Of a stretch of 14,363 bases of DNA, positions 1 to 7,322 are shown piece by piece. The notes beneath the pieces are model-generated. The model did not search any database and was not told the DNA's origin. It worked only from the letters and a program-made list of their open reading frames with translations. Origin of the DNA: Verrucomicrobia bacterium 12-59-8 (GTDB lineage Bacteria > Verrucomicrobiota > Verrucomicrobiae > Verrucomicrobiales > Verrucomicrobiaceae); assembly GCA_002279765.1 (NCBI GenBank), contig NCCR01000001.1:1-14363 (forward strand), given 5' to 3'. Each line of letters begins with the position of its first letter. The stretch's first letter is position 1. Both the position numbers and the translations under genes were made by a program.

Positions 1-8
1 GGCTGCCC

Positions 9-797
9 ATGATCACTGCCATTGGCGGATTCAAGTTTGAGCTAAACCACCCGGGTACGAAGGACATCTATGCGACGCCGTTGAATTTGCTCGCGCCAAC
101 CACTGACAAACCTAACTCAAGATATCAGCGGGCCGGGACAAGCAGTGATTTCAATTGGATAAACCTCGCCACGAACCTTCGCAAGCGAAGGCCCGAGGAG
201 GCTTTCAATCATCAAAAGCAGATGATGGGGTTCTTTTTGACCAAAGAGGGTGTCGGAAAGATGGACGAGGAGACAGCTGAGGCCCTGGCTGCCATGGCTT
301 GTGACCTGATGAAGGGCAGCGGGGGAGGGCGATCTTTCATGAAGCAAGCGCTCGAGAAGCTGAAGCAAACAGGCCAGGCAGTTCCATTTGAGAAGCTTTT
401 TGCCGGCCCTGACCCCATCTACCAGCCCGCCAAAAAGGGGGGGCGGGCACTCGTGACACAAACCAATGAGCAAATCCAGATTGATGCCAACCTATTGCTG
501 GGCGTCAACAATTGCCTGATCAATGCGATTGCCCTGGCTAATCATCGATCCTTGCCCACGCTAGGGCAGCTCATGCGCATTCGAGAGTACTTCCGTGATT
601 ATGGCGAAATGATGGTCGCCTCGGGGGAGGTCATCAACCGTATCAGGCAGGTGCTGGGCATCAGAAACCCGATCCGTGTCGTCTATCAAGGTATGACACC
701 TGCCGAAGATTTCCACGGCGACGCCAGCCTCCCCGTTTTGACGATCTATCACGTCAATGAGAACCACTTTCAGCACACTCCCCCGTCTCCAAAATAA
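9..797 (+). CDS. Putative cysteine-protease-fold (OTU/papain-like) effector or toxin C-terminal region, possibly partial
   Basis: The 262-residue product matches no full-length family I can name. Its last ~100 residues look like an OTU/papain-type cysteine protease module. There is a Cys in NNCLINAI (C169), a following helix with a conserved-looking IREYF (191-195), a hydrophobic strand IRVVY (222-226) and a late His in NENHF (H253), giving the Cys-then-His order and spacing of that fold. Such modules often form the C-terminal payload of polymorphic toxins and secreted effectors. Residues 1-160 are mostly helical and charged with no recognised domain, no signal peptide and no membrane segment. 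Only eight bases precede the ATG and they contain no in-frame stop, so the protein may begin outside the window. Its DNA is visibly less GC-rich than the genes from 2750 onward, which hints at transfer. The reading frame is well supported; the function is an inference. Confidence 0.5.
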   Translation: MITAIGGFKFELNHPGTKDIYATPLNLLAPTTDKPNSRYQRAGTSSDFNWINLATNLRKRRPEEAFNHQKQMMGFFLTKEGVGKMDEETAEALAAMACDLMKGSGGGRSFMKQALEKLKQTGQAVPFEKLFAGPDPIYQPAKKGGRALVTQTNEQIQIDANLLLGVNNCLINAIALANHRSLPTLGQLMRIREYFRDYGEMMVASGEVINRIRQVLGIRNPIRVVYQGMTPAEDFHGDASLPVLTIYHVNENHFQHTPPSPK

Positions 798-951
798 GAC
801 ACCCTGCTGAATGTGGCGTCAGCCCGGGAAAAGTCAAAAGTTGCCGGGCGTTTGGTGTGTAAGCAAAATCCGATTTACTGATTTACAACAAATGACTCTG
901 TCATGCGCGACTAGCATTCGGCGTGTGGTTGGGCGAAATTGTCCCTCCCCT
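798..951. other. Intergenic gap, nothing firm
   Basis: This gap separates the converging toxin-like ORF and methyltransferase. A six-base inverted repeat GCCCGG/CCGGGC (822-827 and 844-849) has a 16-base loop and no T-run, and GATTTACTGATTTAC near 875 is a short tandem. No gene is seen. Confidence 0.4.
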
Positions 952-1541
952 TTATCCGCGAGTGGGCTCACCCTCCCGATACATCAAGACGGTAAAATCA
1001 TCCTCCAGATAGTCCTCACGTAATACGACGTTGGGTGTCAGGCGGCGGCAATGATCGAGGATGGCGGTGGGTTCATAGGCGGCGAGGATGCTGTCTGGAT
1101 TTTCTACGTGGCGCAGGAGATTGAAGGCGAAGCCGAGGCGTGCGGTGCTGAAGAGCTTGGTGATCATTTGAAACACGAAGTCTGGATCGCGGCTGCGGTA
1201 GCTCAGGGCTCCGGAGGCGAACACGTAGTCCATGGTGGGCAGGGCTGCGGTGGTGAAGTCGCCGAGACAAAACGTGGTGTTTGGCCAGTCGCCGTAGTTT
1301 GCGGTGGCGACCTCGAGAAAAGGCTGCACGTGGTCGATGCCGAGGTAGTGAACCTGCGGGTACTTCTCTCCCAGCAGCGCGCACAGGTCGCCATGGCCGC
1401 AGCCAGCGTCGAGCACGGAGCGGCCGTTTAAATCTGCGATTTCCGCCAGCACCTCGAAGCGCACACGCTGGCCTGCCGCCGTCTTCTGGCGCTGCGGTCC
1501 TGATGAAAGCGGAGGATGGTGGCCTGATCAAAGAGATTCAC
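952..1541 (-). pseudogene. Class I SAM-dependent methyltransferase, N-terminus frameshifted
   Basis: The intact part (from a GTG at 1464 down to the stop at 952) has RFEVLAEIADLNGRSVLDAG followed by CGHGDL, the SAM-binding motif I of class I methyltransferases. Motif II YLGIDHV and an acidic LGDFTTA segment follow, then a C-terminal half ending in an LREDYLEDDFTVLMYR-type strand. The residues before RFEVLA are in another frame: a GTG at 1541 opens VNLFDQATILRFHQDRSA, a typical start for this family, and the match moves to the second frame near 1485-1495 as QKTAAGQRVRFEVL. From 1541 to 1464 is 77 nt, one base short of a whole number of codons. The linker also seems short, since I find no ALGW-like motif that relatives usually carry there. 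Either the gene is decaying, or there is an indel error, or a shorter protein starts at 1464. The substrate cannot be predicted. Confidence 0.65.
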
Positions 1542-1671
1542 TCGAAGCGGATAACTTGGATTTCACAAAACGTCGAGACCCGATCCGTCCATCCTACAGC
1601 GGGTTGGATCGAGAGTCTGGAGATGATGGATACGACTTGCACAGCCTCACACAAAAGGGCTTACGTTGTTA

Positions 1672-1744
1672 ATGCAAGGGTGGGAATTTGAACCCGCGCA
1701 TACCGGTTTTGCAGACCAGTGCATTACCTCTTTGCTACCTCGCC
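1672..1744 (-). tRNA. tRNA-Cys (GCA), imperfect, possibly a pseudo-tRNA
   Basis: The minus strand folds as a tRNA. The acceptor 5' arm is GGCGAGG, with T8 and A9; the D stem is GCA/TGC around a nine-base loop with GG. The anticodon stem CTGGT/ACCGG closes the loop CTGCAAA, giving anticodon GCA (Cys). The T arm is GCGGG/CCCAC with loop TTCAAATT. The acceptor 3' arm CCTTGCA pairs at six of seven positions, including one G-U. Three things are off: the T loop has eight bases rather than seven, the T stem has a C-A mismatch, and the 1:72 pair is G-A. CCA is not encoded. It may be a decayed copy or carry a one-base sequencing error. Its 3' end faces the methyltransferase and toxin-like ORF, the side on which integrating elements usually sit. 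Confidence 0.7.
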
Positions 1745-1867
1745 ATGCTCGATTTGATAAGAGCCTGAGAATCCTGTGTTTTCCCGGCTCCATGATTGTG
1801 CTCGCGGAAAGTTCCGGCATCTTTGATTCTCTCGGTGGCTCTGCGGTCGCGCTGCCTGAGCCTTGCC

Positions 1868-2167
1868 ATGGCGACGCTTTACGCACCGCCCCTCACGCTG
1901 AATTCGAAGATGCTGCCCTTCGTGGCGGAAGTCCGTGTGGAGGTGGGCAGGCTGGGGCTGCGCAGGGAGTCGGCGCTGGTGCCTGCGTTGCGACGGGGCA
2001 AGCGGTTGAGGAGCCTTCAGGCTTCGCTGTCGATCGGGAACAACCGCCTGTGCGTGGAGCAGGTGACGGAGGTGATCGTGAGTTTTGGAACTCGGGTGTG
2101 GTCTGAGCGCGAAGGGTGTGCGGCGGGGCACATTGCAGACGCTGCATGGTGGATGTCAAACGGATGA
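1868..2167 (+). CDS. Unrecognised small ORF
   Basis: An ATG at 1868 opens 99 codons to the TGA at 2165; the same frame is open back to 1796. Up to about 2100 the codons have strongly G/C third positions like the real genes nearby, and the translation is plausible (for example KMLPFVAEVRVEVGRLGLRR). After that the bias fades and the frame overlaps the tail of the broken SEFIR gene on the other strand. I recognise no domain, signal peptide or membrane segment, and no good Shine-Dalgarno precedes the ATG. It could be a small arginine-rich protein, a remnant of a larger gene, or chance openness in GC-rich DNA. Confidence 0.25.
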   Translation: MATLYAPPLTLNSKMLPFVAEVRVEVGRLGLRRESALVPALRRGKRLRSLQASLSIGNNRLCVEQVTEVIVSFGTRVWSEREGCAAGHIADAAWWMSNG

Positions 2168-2678
2168 GATGGTGCCAGGATCGTAGCTGGAATGAGAGTC
2201 GAGGCGAGAACAGGATCTGGATCCAAAACGACACGGCCATCCGCCCAGGCGATGATCTCCGCTGGATTGTCGGCATCGAGTCGGGAAAGGCCGTTGAGCC
2301 GCAAGGGTATGAAGTCTTTTTCTGCACCCTCAAAGCAGGCCACCCGCAGAAACGCCGTGTCGGCCCCGCCTTGATAGACGCGGTTTTGCAGGATCAGCGC
2401 CTCATGCGTGGCACCATCGCGCATACCGGGAATCTGCCGCCCATGCCAACAGTGCTGATAGTTTTGGCTGGCTATGATGAGCACTTTTTCAGCCTTCTCC
2501 GCCACTTCCCCAAGCCACGCAGGCCAGCCTTTATCAGGGCCGCCAGGCGGCTGAAACTGGTCCAGCAGCACGTCGATGCCGCGCTTTTCAGACTGTCCGC
2601 CAAGGCACGCTAGGCATCCTTCCGCTGCGGGCTGTCCTGCGTGTAAGAGATGAAAAGCTGCGCCACGGTTTTGGACAA
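2017..2678 (-). pseudogene. SEFIR-domain protein, broken by a nonsense codon and a frameshift
   Basis: Two minus-strand frames together spell a SEFIR domain (TIR-like family, Pfam PF08357). The first opens at a TTG (2678) or GTG (2666) and reads SKTVAQLFISYTQDSPQRKDA, the family's opening FISYS-D-SP motif. It then meets TAG at 2612-2610 and continues RALADSLK. Near the AAAA run around 2586-2590 the match moves by one base into the other frame as RGIDVLLDQFQPPGG, then GWPAWL, EKVLIIASQNY, GATHEALILQNRVY and DFIPLRLNGL. These correspond to the D-Q, W-P-W, V-C-S-x-Y, E-x-I-I-x-x-x-L-Y and FIPV-L motifs of the family. The stretch after about 2230 is not recognised. Bacterial SEFIR proteins act in signalling and NAD-consuming anti-phage immunity. 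This copy cannot make the full domain unless both lesions are sequence errors. Confidence 0.7.
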
Positions 2679-2748
2679 GAGCCGAGGAGCCCCTGCTAGG
2701 CAATTTGCAATCGCCCGAAATTACAAAACCCTAATCTGAACTCCCAGA

Positions 2749-5748
2749 TCACTTCTTCATCAGATACGCAAAGAAGTCCTTCAGATCCGCATCGCTCATG
2801 CCGGTGGTGAGGCCTTCGGGCATGAGGGAAATGGGGGAGGCGGTCATGGATTCGATGTCGGTTTGTTTGAGCGCCGTTTTGTTGTTGGCCATGTCCTTGA
2901 TGACGATGCCCTTGGCGTCCTGGGCATCCATGAGGCCGCTGAGGATCTGGCCGCCCTTGGTTTTCACGATGTAGGCGCCGAAGCCTTCGCGGATTTCCAT
3001 GCTGGGCATGAAGAGGTTGTCGAGCCAGAAGTCGGCGTTGCTGCGGTCGTAGCCGGTGAGTTCGGGGCCGATCTGGCCGCCTTCGCCAAAGAGCTTGTGG
3101 CAGATGAAGCAGCGGCCCATGAACTGGATCTTGCCTTTGTCGGCATCGCCGAGGCCGGTTTTGAGCACGGCTTTGATGCGCTCTGACTCCTTCTTCTTTT
3201 CCGGCGTAGGGCCGGTGGCCAGCAGGCCCTTCCAGTGCTTGTCGATGGCCGCATCAATCTCGGAATCTTTGTGTAGGCTGAGCTGCCGTACGATGTCCAC
3301 GGTGAAGTGCTTGGTGGGCACCTTCCAGTCGTTCACGAAGTTCACCAGAATCTGCGCCCACTCCTTGCGGCCTGCCATGACGCGCAGCGCGTCTTCACGC
3401 AGCGCCTTGTCTCCGGCGATCTGCTGCTCCCAGCCAAGCAGCAGGGCCTCGGGGATGCGCTTGTCATCCAACTTGGCCGCAGCCTGGAGGATGCCGCGCT
3501 TGAGGCCCGGCGGGTTGGTGGTTTTCAAAATGTTCACCATCGGCATCACCGCCTCCTGTTTGCCGAGCTCGGCCAGAGTCTTGGCGATGGCGATGCGGGC
3601 GGTGCTACTGGCTGTTTTGTCGGACAGCAGCGCCAGCGCCTTCTTGAGCGCGTCGGCATTGCCACTGCGCAGTGCCAGCGTGAGGTCGCCTCCCCCTTGC
3701 TTCGCCATGTAATCGTTGAGCGCCTTCGTGAGCGACTCCGGCAGCTTGGGCATTTCCGCCCCTTCAAAGGCGGAGGCGATGCCGGCAATGAACTTGCCGC
3801 GCATGGCTTCGTCATTCGTGAGTGCTAGCAGATCGGCGCAGGACTGGAAGTTCTCCTCACCCCCGGCCAGCGCATAGCGTTTCGCGAGCTTTTCAGCGAG
3901 GTGGTCGCGGAAGAGGCTGGTCTTGAGAAAGGCGGTGTCGCTCTTGAGGAAGGCGAAGACGGCAACTCGTTCCTTCTCAGCCTTCGATTCGAGCGCCCAC
4001 CATCCGAGGAGTGGCAGGTGGCCGCTGATGTCTTCTGCATCGCCGGCCCAAAGCAACGGGAGTGCGGACTGGGCAGGCAGTTTTTTCGCTGTTGCCAGTA
4101 TCTGGGCGCGAACTTCAGGATGCAGCTCTGTTTTGGCCATTTTCAGAAGGGCATCCGCGTTGCGGTTTTCCTCCCCGACCATCTTCACGCACCAGCGCCT
4201 GATGTAGGGATCAGTACTGGTGAAGGGCAGATCGTCGGCCAGGCCCAGCGCATCCAGCGCCCAAAGAGTTTCGAGCGATTGTGGCATGGCTTTGAGCTTG
4301 GGGCCGAGTTCGGTGAGATGCCGCCATTCGATTTCATGAATGGCCTGCTTGCGGAACCATTCGTTCGGATGACTCAGGTAGCCGAGCAGTTCCTCACCAC
4401 TCGCCTTGCTCAAATCAAACGGCTTCAGCTTCGGCGCACCTGCCGCAGGCCGCACACGGTAGATGCGGCCGCTGGTCTTGTGCCAGTCGTCGATGGGGCT
4501 GACGTGGCTGAGGCGGGTGTCGTACCAGTCGGCCATGTAGTAGCCGCCATCGGGGCCGACGCCAGACCACACGGGGCGGAACCAACGGTCCGGAGTGCTG
4601 AGGAGGTTCTCCTCGTCCTTGGTGCGGAAGGTGGAGCCGTCAGGGATGCGCTCGCTGACATAGGCGAGATTTTGCAGCGCATTGGCGGCGAGGATCTTGC
4701 CCTCGTAGGCGCTGCCAAGCAGGCCGCCTTCGTAAATGGTGAAGGCCTGCGGAAAGCGCTTGTCGTCCCCCTCATGCTGCATGTGCTCGAACCAGCCAAA
4801 GGCATACGGATTGGTCAGTGGGCCGTGCTTGCCCCAGCCTTTGATCCCGTAGCTGCCCTGCTCGTAGTGCATGCCGCGGGTCTGGCCGTTGTTCGTACCG
4901 GAAAAGACGCGGCCCTTGCTGTCGATGTCCAGGCTGAAGGTGTTGCCGCCGCCTTCGGCGTAGATTTCGAAGGTCTTCTTCTTCGGATGGTAGCGCCAGA
5001 TGCACTGGCCCTCCCACTTCACGTTCTTGGAGTTGGCGCTGCTGACATTGCCTGTGGTGGTGCTGCCGTTGGCACCGTAGAGCCAGCCTTCCATGCCCCA
5101 TTGCAGACTGGTGGCGACGCTGTGCGTGTCTTCCAGGCCGAAGCCGCTAAGCTCCACTTCCGGGGTGTCGCTGTCGGGTTTCGCGTCGAAGTCAGCGTCG
5201 GCATAGCTGAGCAGGTAAGGGGGATTGAGCACCCAGATGCGCCCCATGCCGTGTAGCGCTGCGCTGGCGATGTTCAGGCCGGTGATCACGTCCTCGTGCT
5301 TGTCGAAAAAGCCGTCGCCGTCGGTGTCTTCAAAAACGGTGATCTTGTCCGCCCCCTTTTCACCCCTTGGCGGCGGCAGCGGCACCTTGTCAAACTTGGC
5401 GCGTAGATGCTGGTCGTAGCTGATGATCTTCAGTCCGGCGGGGAACTGGTACTGGCGATACTGCGTGACCCACATGCGGCCTTTGGAGTCCCAGCTCACA
5501 TACAGCGGCTGCTCCACGTCAGGCTCGGCAGCCATGAGGTCGATGGCCACATCGCTGCGCATTTTGAATTTTTTCAGTGCTTCCTCGGGTGGCGTGGGCG
5601 GCGTGTCGTCACGCATCACGCCGCGTCCGGCGCGGGTTTCCATGATCTTTTTCACAGCCTCGTTGCCGGCGACCGCGTCGGGTTTGACGTTGGGGTCGGC
5701 GGCGAGCGCAGAGCTGCCGAGCACAAGAAGGAGGAGGCGCGATTTCAT
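2749..5748 (-). CDS. Secreted PVC-type beta-propeller / HEAT-like repeat / cytochrome c protein (putative membrane-bound dehydrogenase family)
   Basis: I start this at the ATG at 5748 because it gives a clean signal peptide, MKSRLLLLVLGSSALAADPN, with likely cleavage near residue 18. The frame is open 53 codons further upstream, but those read as non-coding. The product is 999 residues. After about residue 50 comes the propeller module typical of Planctomycetes and Verrucomicrobia (EQPLYVSWDSKGRMWV, ITVFEDTDGDGFFDK, LHGMGRIWVLNPPYL, QWGMEGWLYGANGS, DGGYYMADWYDTR). The middle is alpha-helical and HEAT-like. The C-terminal ~130 residues are a monohaem cytochrome c domain with CFICHK (C880-C883-H884) and a late Met in SLMPEG (about M976) as likely sixth ligand. 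This matches the TIGR02604/TIGR02603-type families. The role is inferred to be periplasmic redox chemistry, often tied to sugar or polysaccharide use; the substrate is unknown. It is transcribed away from the kinase gene. Confidence 0.9.
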   Translation of the reverse strand: MKSRLLLLVLGSSALAADPNVKPDAVAGNEAVKKIMETRAGRGVMRDDTPPTPPEEALKKFKMRSDVAIDLMAAEPDVEQPLYVSWDSKGRMWVTQYRQYQFPAGLKIISYDQHLRAKFDKVPLPPPRGEKGADKITVFEDTDGDGFFDKHEDVITGLNIASAALHGMGRIWVLNPPYLLSYADADFDAKPDSDTPEVELSGFGLEDTHSVATSLQWGMEGWLYGANGSTTTGNVSSANSKNVKWEGQCIWRYHPKKKTFEIYAEGGGNTFSLDIDSKGRVFSGTNNGQTRGMHYEQGSYGIKGWGKHGPLTNPYAFGWFEHMQHEGDDKRFPQAFTIYEGGLLGSAYEGKILAANALQNLAYVSERIPDGSTFRTKDEENLLSTPDRWFRPVWSGVGPDGGYYMADWYDTRLSHVSPIDDWHKTSGRIYRVRPAAGAPKLKPFDLSKASGEELLGYLSHPNEWFRKQAIHEIEWRHLTELGPKLKAMPQSLETLWALDALGLADDLPFTSTDPYIRRWCVKMVGEENRNADALLKMAKTELHPEVRAQILATAKKLPAQSALPLLWAGDAEDISGHLPLLGWWALESKAEKERVAVFAFLKSDTAFLKTSLFRDHLAEKLAKRYALAGGEENFQSCADLLALTNDEAMRGKFIAGIASAFEGAEMPKLPESLTKALNDYMAKQGGGDLTLALRSGNADALKKALALLSDKTASSTARIAIAKTLAELGKQEAVMPMVNILKTTNPPGLKRGILQAAAKLDDKRIPEALLLGWEQQIAGDKALREDALRVMAGRKEWAQILVNFVNDWKVPTKHFTVDIVRQLSLHKDSEIDAAIDKHWKGLLATGPTPEKKKESERIKAVLKTGLGDADKGKIQFMGRCFICHKLFGEGGQIGPELTGYDRSNADFWLDNLFMPSMEIREGFGAYIVKTKGGQILSGLMDAQDAKGIVIKDMANNKTALKQTDIESMTASPISLMPEGLTTGMSDADLKDFFAYLMKK

Positions 5749-5851
5749 GGTGGCAAGACTAACAAACGAAATGGCGGCCGATTCTTGCCGCCTTGTCACT
5801 GGTTCCGGTATTTTCGTGTGACACAAGGGGAGATCGGCATCGCCTGGATCT

Positions 5852-5953
5852 TTGTCCCCCCCTCTGCTGGGGATCGCGATGCTGGCGCTGGCCATCGGTG
5901 GGTTCATCTATACGCGCAAACTGGCTGCTGCGAGCAAGCCTGTCACGGCTTGA
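5852..5953 (+). CDS. Possible 33-residue single-span membrane peptide
   Basis: A TTG at 5852 (or an internal ATG at 5879) opens a short frame reading SPPLLGIAMLALAIGGFIY, then a TRK-type positive anchor and a short polar tail, ending at TGA 5951-5953. The hydrophobic stretch followed by basic residues is a convincing transmembrane shape. There is no Shine-Dalgarno, the frame closes shortly upstream, and a run of seven C at 5856-5862 sits at its start, so a frameshifted longer protein is also possible. It lies in the gap between the divergent cytochrome and kinase genes. Treat as speculative. Confidence 0.2.
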   Translation: MSPPLLGIAMLALAIGGFIYTRKLAAASKPVTA

Positions 5954-5968
5954 AACGGAATACCTAAA

Positions 5969-5974
5969 TATACT
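5969..5974 (+). promoter_or_regulatory. Possible -10 element (TATACT) upstream of the kinase gene
   Basis: TATACT lies in a small AT-rich patch in GC-rich surroundings, about 30-40 bases before the kinase start region. A TTGAAA at 5950-5955 is only 13 bases upstream, too close for a standard sigma-70 spacing, so no full promoter can be claimed. Confidence 0.2.
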
Positions 5975-6006
5975 CTAAGGTTTATGGTTGTTGCTCCCGT
6001 TGATGA

Positions 6007-7320
6007 GTGTGCCACAGTACCCGACTGATGCGACTTACCAGCAGTTCCGCCGCTCCCTTAGTGACTCGTTCCGCGCCGCCTTCGCCGCAGGAGCTTTCTG
6101 CCATGATGCCCTTTGGGCGCTATTCGGTGCAGGCGCAGGTGGGCATCGGCGGCATGGGCACGGTGTATCGTGGCACGCAGCTCAGTCTGGGGCGGCCGGT
6201 GGCCGTCAAGGTGCTGCGCGTGAGCGACGGGTATGATTTCGCCTTTGAAGACCGCTTTCGCCGTGAAGCGCGGGCCATGGCCACTCTCAACCACCCGAAC
6301 ATCGTCGCCATCTATGACTATGGCCACATCGGCACCGAGTTTCTGTTTTTCGTCATGGAGTTCGTCGATGGCACCGACCTCGGTGAAATCATGCGCACTG
6401 GCCGCATGACGCGCGAACTCGCGCTGCAGCTGCTGCCGCAAATTTGCGCCGGACTCGAGTACGCGCACTCCAAAGGCATCGTCCATCGTGACATCAAGCC
6501 CGCGAACATCATGCTCACCCGTCAGGGGGAGGTGAAGATCACCGACTTTGGACTCGCCAAGGACGTGATGCGCGCGCCTTCGATGGTCACCGAAACGCAC
6601 ATGGTCATGGGCACGCCGGAATACGCCGCACCGGAGCAGTTCAACGCGCATCGGGACGTGGATCATCGTGCGGACATCTATGCCTTCGGCGTGCTGATGT
6701 ATCAGATGCTCACCGGGGCGCTGCCGCGCGGCTCCTGGCAGCCGCCTTCGTCTTTACTGCATGGCCTGGATACCCGCCTAGACGCGGTCATCATTCGTGC
6801 GCTGATGACGGATCGTGAGCACCGCTACCAGTCCATGGGTGACATGCGCCGTGTGATTGAGGCGGCCCTGGTGCCGGTGGCTCACACTCCCAGCAGGCCG
6901 CTGCTGCCGGTCGCCAAACCTTCTGCCGGGCGCATCCTGCTGCTCGAGGATGATCTCATGGTGCGCGATCTGATGCGACGTGCCCTGGAAAAAGCCTCCT
7001 ACGAAGTCGTCGAAACCGGTGACGGCAAGGAAACGTTGCGGCTGTATCAGGAGGCGATGCAGCAGGGCCACCCCTACGATCTCGCCATTCTCGATCTCAC
7101 CATTCCCGACGGCATGTGCGGCCGGGAAACGATGATGTATCTCCGCCGGCTCGATCCGCAAATCCTCGCCATCGTGTCCTCAGGCTATCGGGATGATGCC
7201 GTGATGAAGGACTGCGCCGCGTACGGCTTTGCCGCTGCGCTGCCAAAGCCCTACCAGGTCGAAGGATTGCTGCACGTCGTGAACGGCGCGCTCGCTGTCG
7301 GGCGCCGCCGCATGGTGTGA
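6007..7320 (+). CDS. Hanks-type Ser/Thr protein kinase fused to a C-terminal response-regulator receiver domain
   Basis: Residue numbers are from the GTG at 6007. The kinase domain spans about 38-300: glycine loop GIGGMGTVYRG (46-56), ATP-binding Lys in VAVKVL (K68), catalytic loop HRDIKPAN (160-167, D162), DFG at 180-182, and APE-like AAPEQ (207-211). An alpha/beta receiver domain follows (about 310-430): acidic cluster EDD (314-316), phospho-acceptor Asp in AILDLT (D363), VSSGY switch region and the invariant Lys in LPKPY (K414). No transmembrane or PASTA segment is seen, so it should be cytoplasmic. An ATG at 6103 has a good AGGAG nine bases upstream, but the preceding APPSPQELSAMMP resembles the N-termini of verrucomicrobial kinases, so I favour an upstream start (6007 or ATG 6028). 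It ends two bases from the convergent oxidoreductase gene. Partners and targets are unknown. Confidence 0.92.
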   Translation: MCHSTRLMRLTSSSAAPLVTRSAPPSPQELSAMMPFGRYSVQAQVGIGGMGTVYRGTQLSLGRPVAVKVLRVSDGYDFAFEDRFRREARAMATLNHPNIVAIYDYGHIGTEFLFFVMEFVDGTDLGEIMRTGRMTRELALQLLPQICAGLEYAHSKGIVHRDIKPANIMLTRQGEVKITDFGLAKDVMRAPSMVTETHMVMGTPEYAAPEQFNAHRDVDHRADIYAFGVLMYQMLTGALPRGSWQPPSSLLHGLDTRLDAVIIRALMTDREHRYQSMGDMRRVIEAALVPVAHTPSRPLLPVAKPSAGRILLLEDDLMVRDLMRRALEKASYEVVETGDGKETLRLYQEAMQQGHPYDLAILDLTIPDGMCGRETMMYLRRLDPQILAIVSSGYRDDAVMKDCAAYGFAAALPKPYQVEGLLHVVNGALAVGRRRMV

Positions 7321-7322
7321 GA

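Noticed and set aside
822..849. GC-rich inverted repeat after the toxin-like ORF as a terminator
   Set aside because: The stem is only six bases with a 16-base loop and no T-run, so it is too weak to call.
2116..2613. Plus-strand frame of 165 codons
   Set aside because: It is the shadow of the SEFIR remnant, whose motifs are on the minus strand.
3901..5256. Long open frame on the plus strand (451 codons)
   Set aside because: It is antisense to the propeller/cytochrome gene, shows no domains and is a by-product of GC-rich codon use.
6103..6105. Start of the kinase at this ATG, which has a good AGGAG upstream
   Set aside because: The preceding APPSPQELSAMMP segment resembles conserved N-termini of related kinases, so an upstream start is favoured, though this one cannot be excluded.
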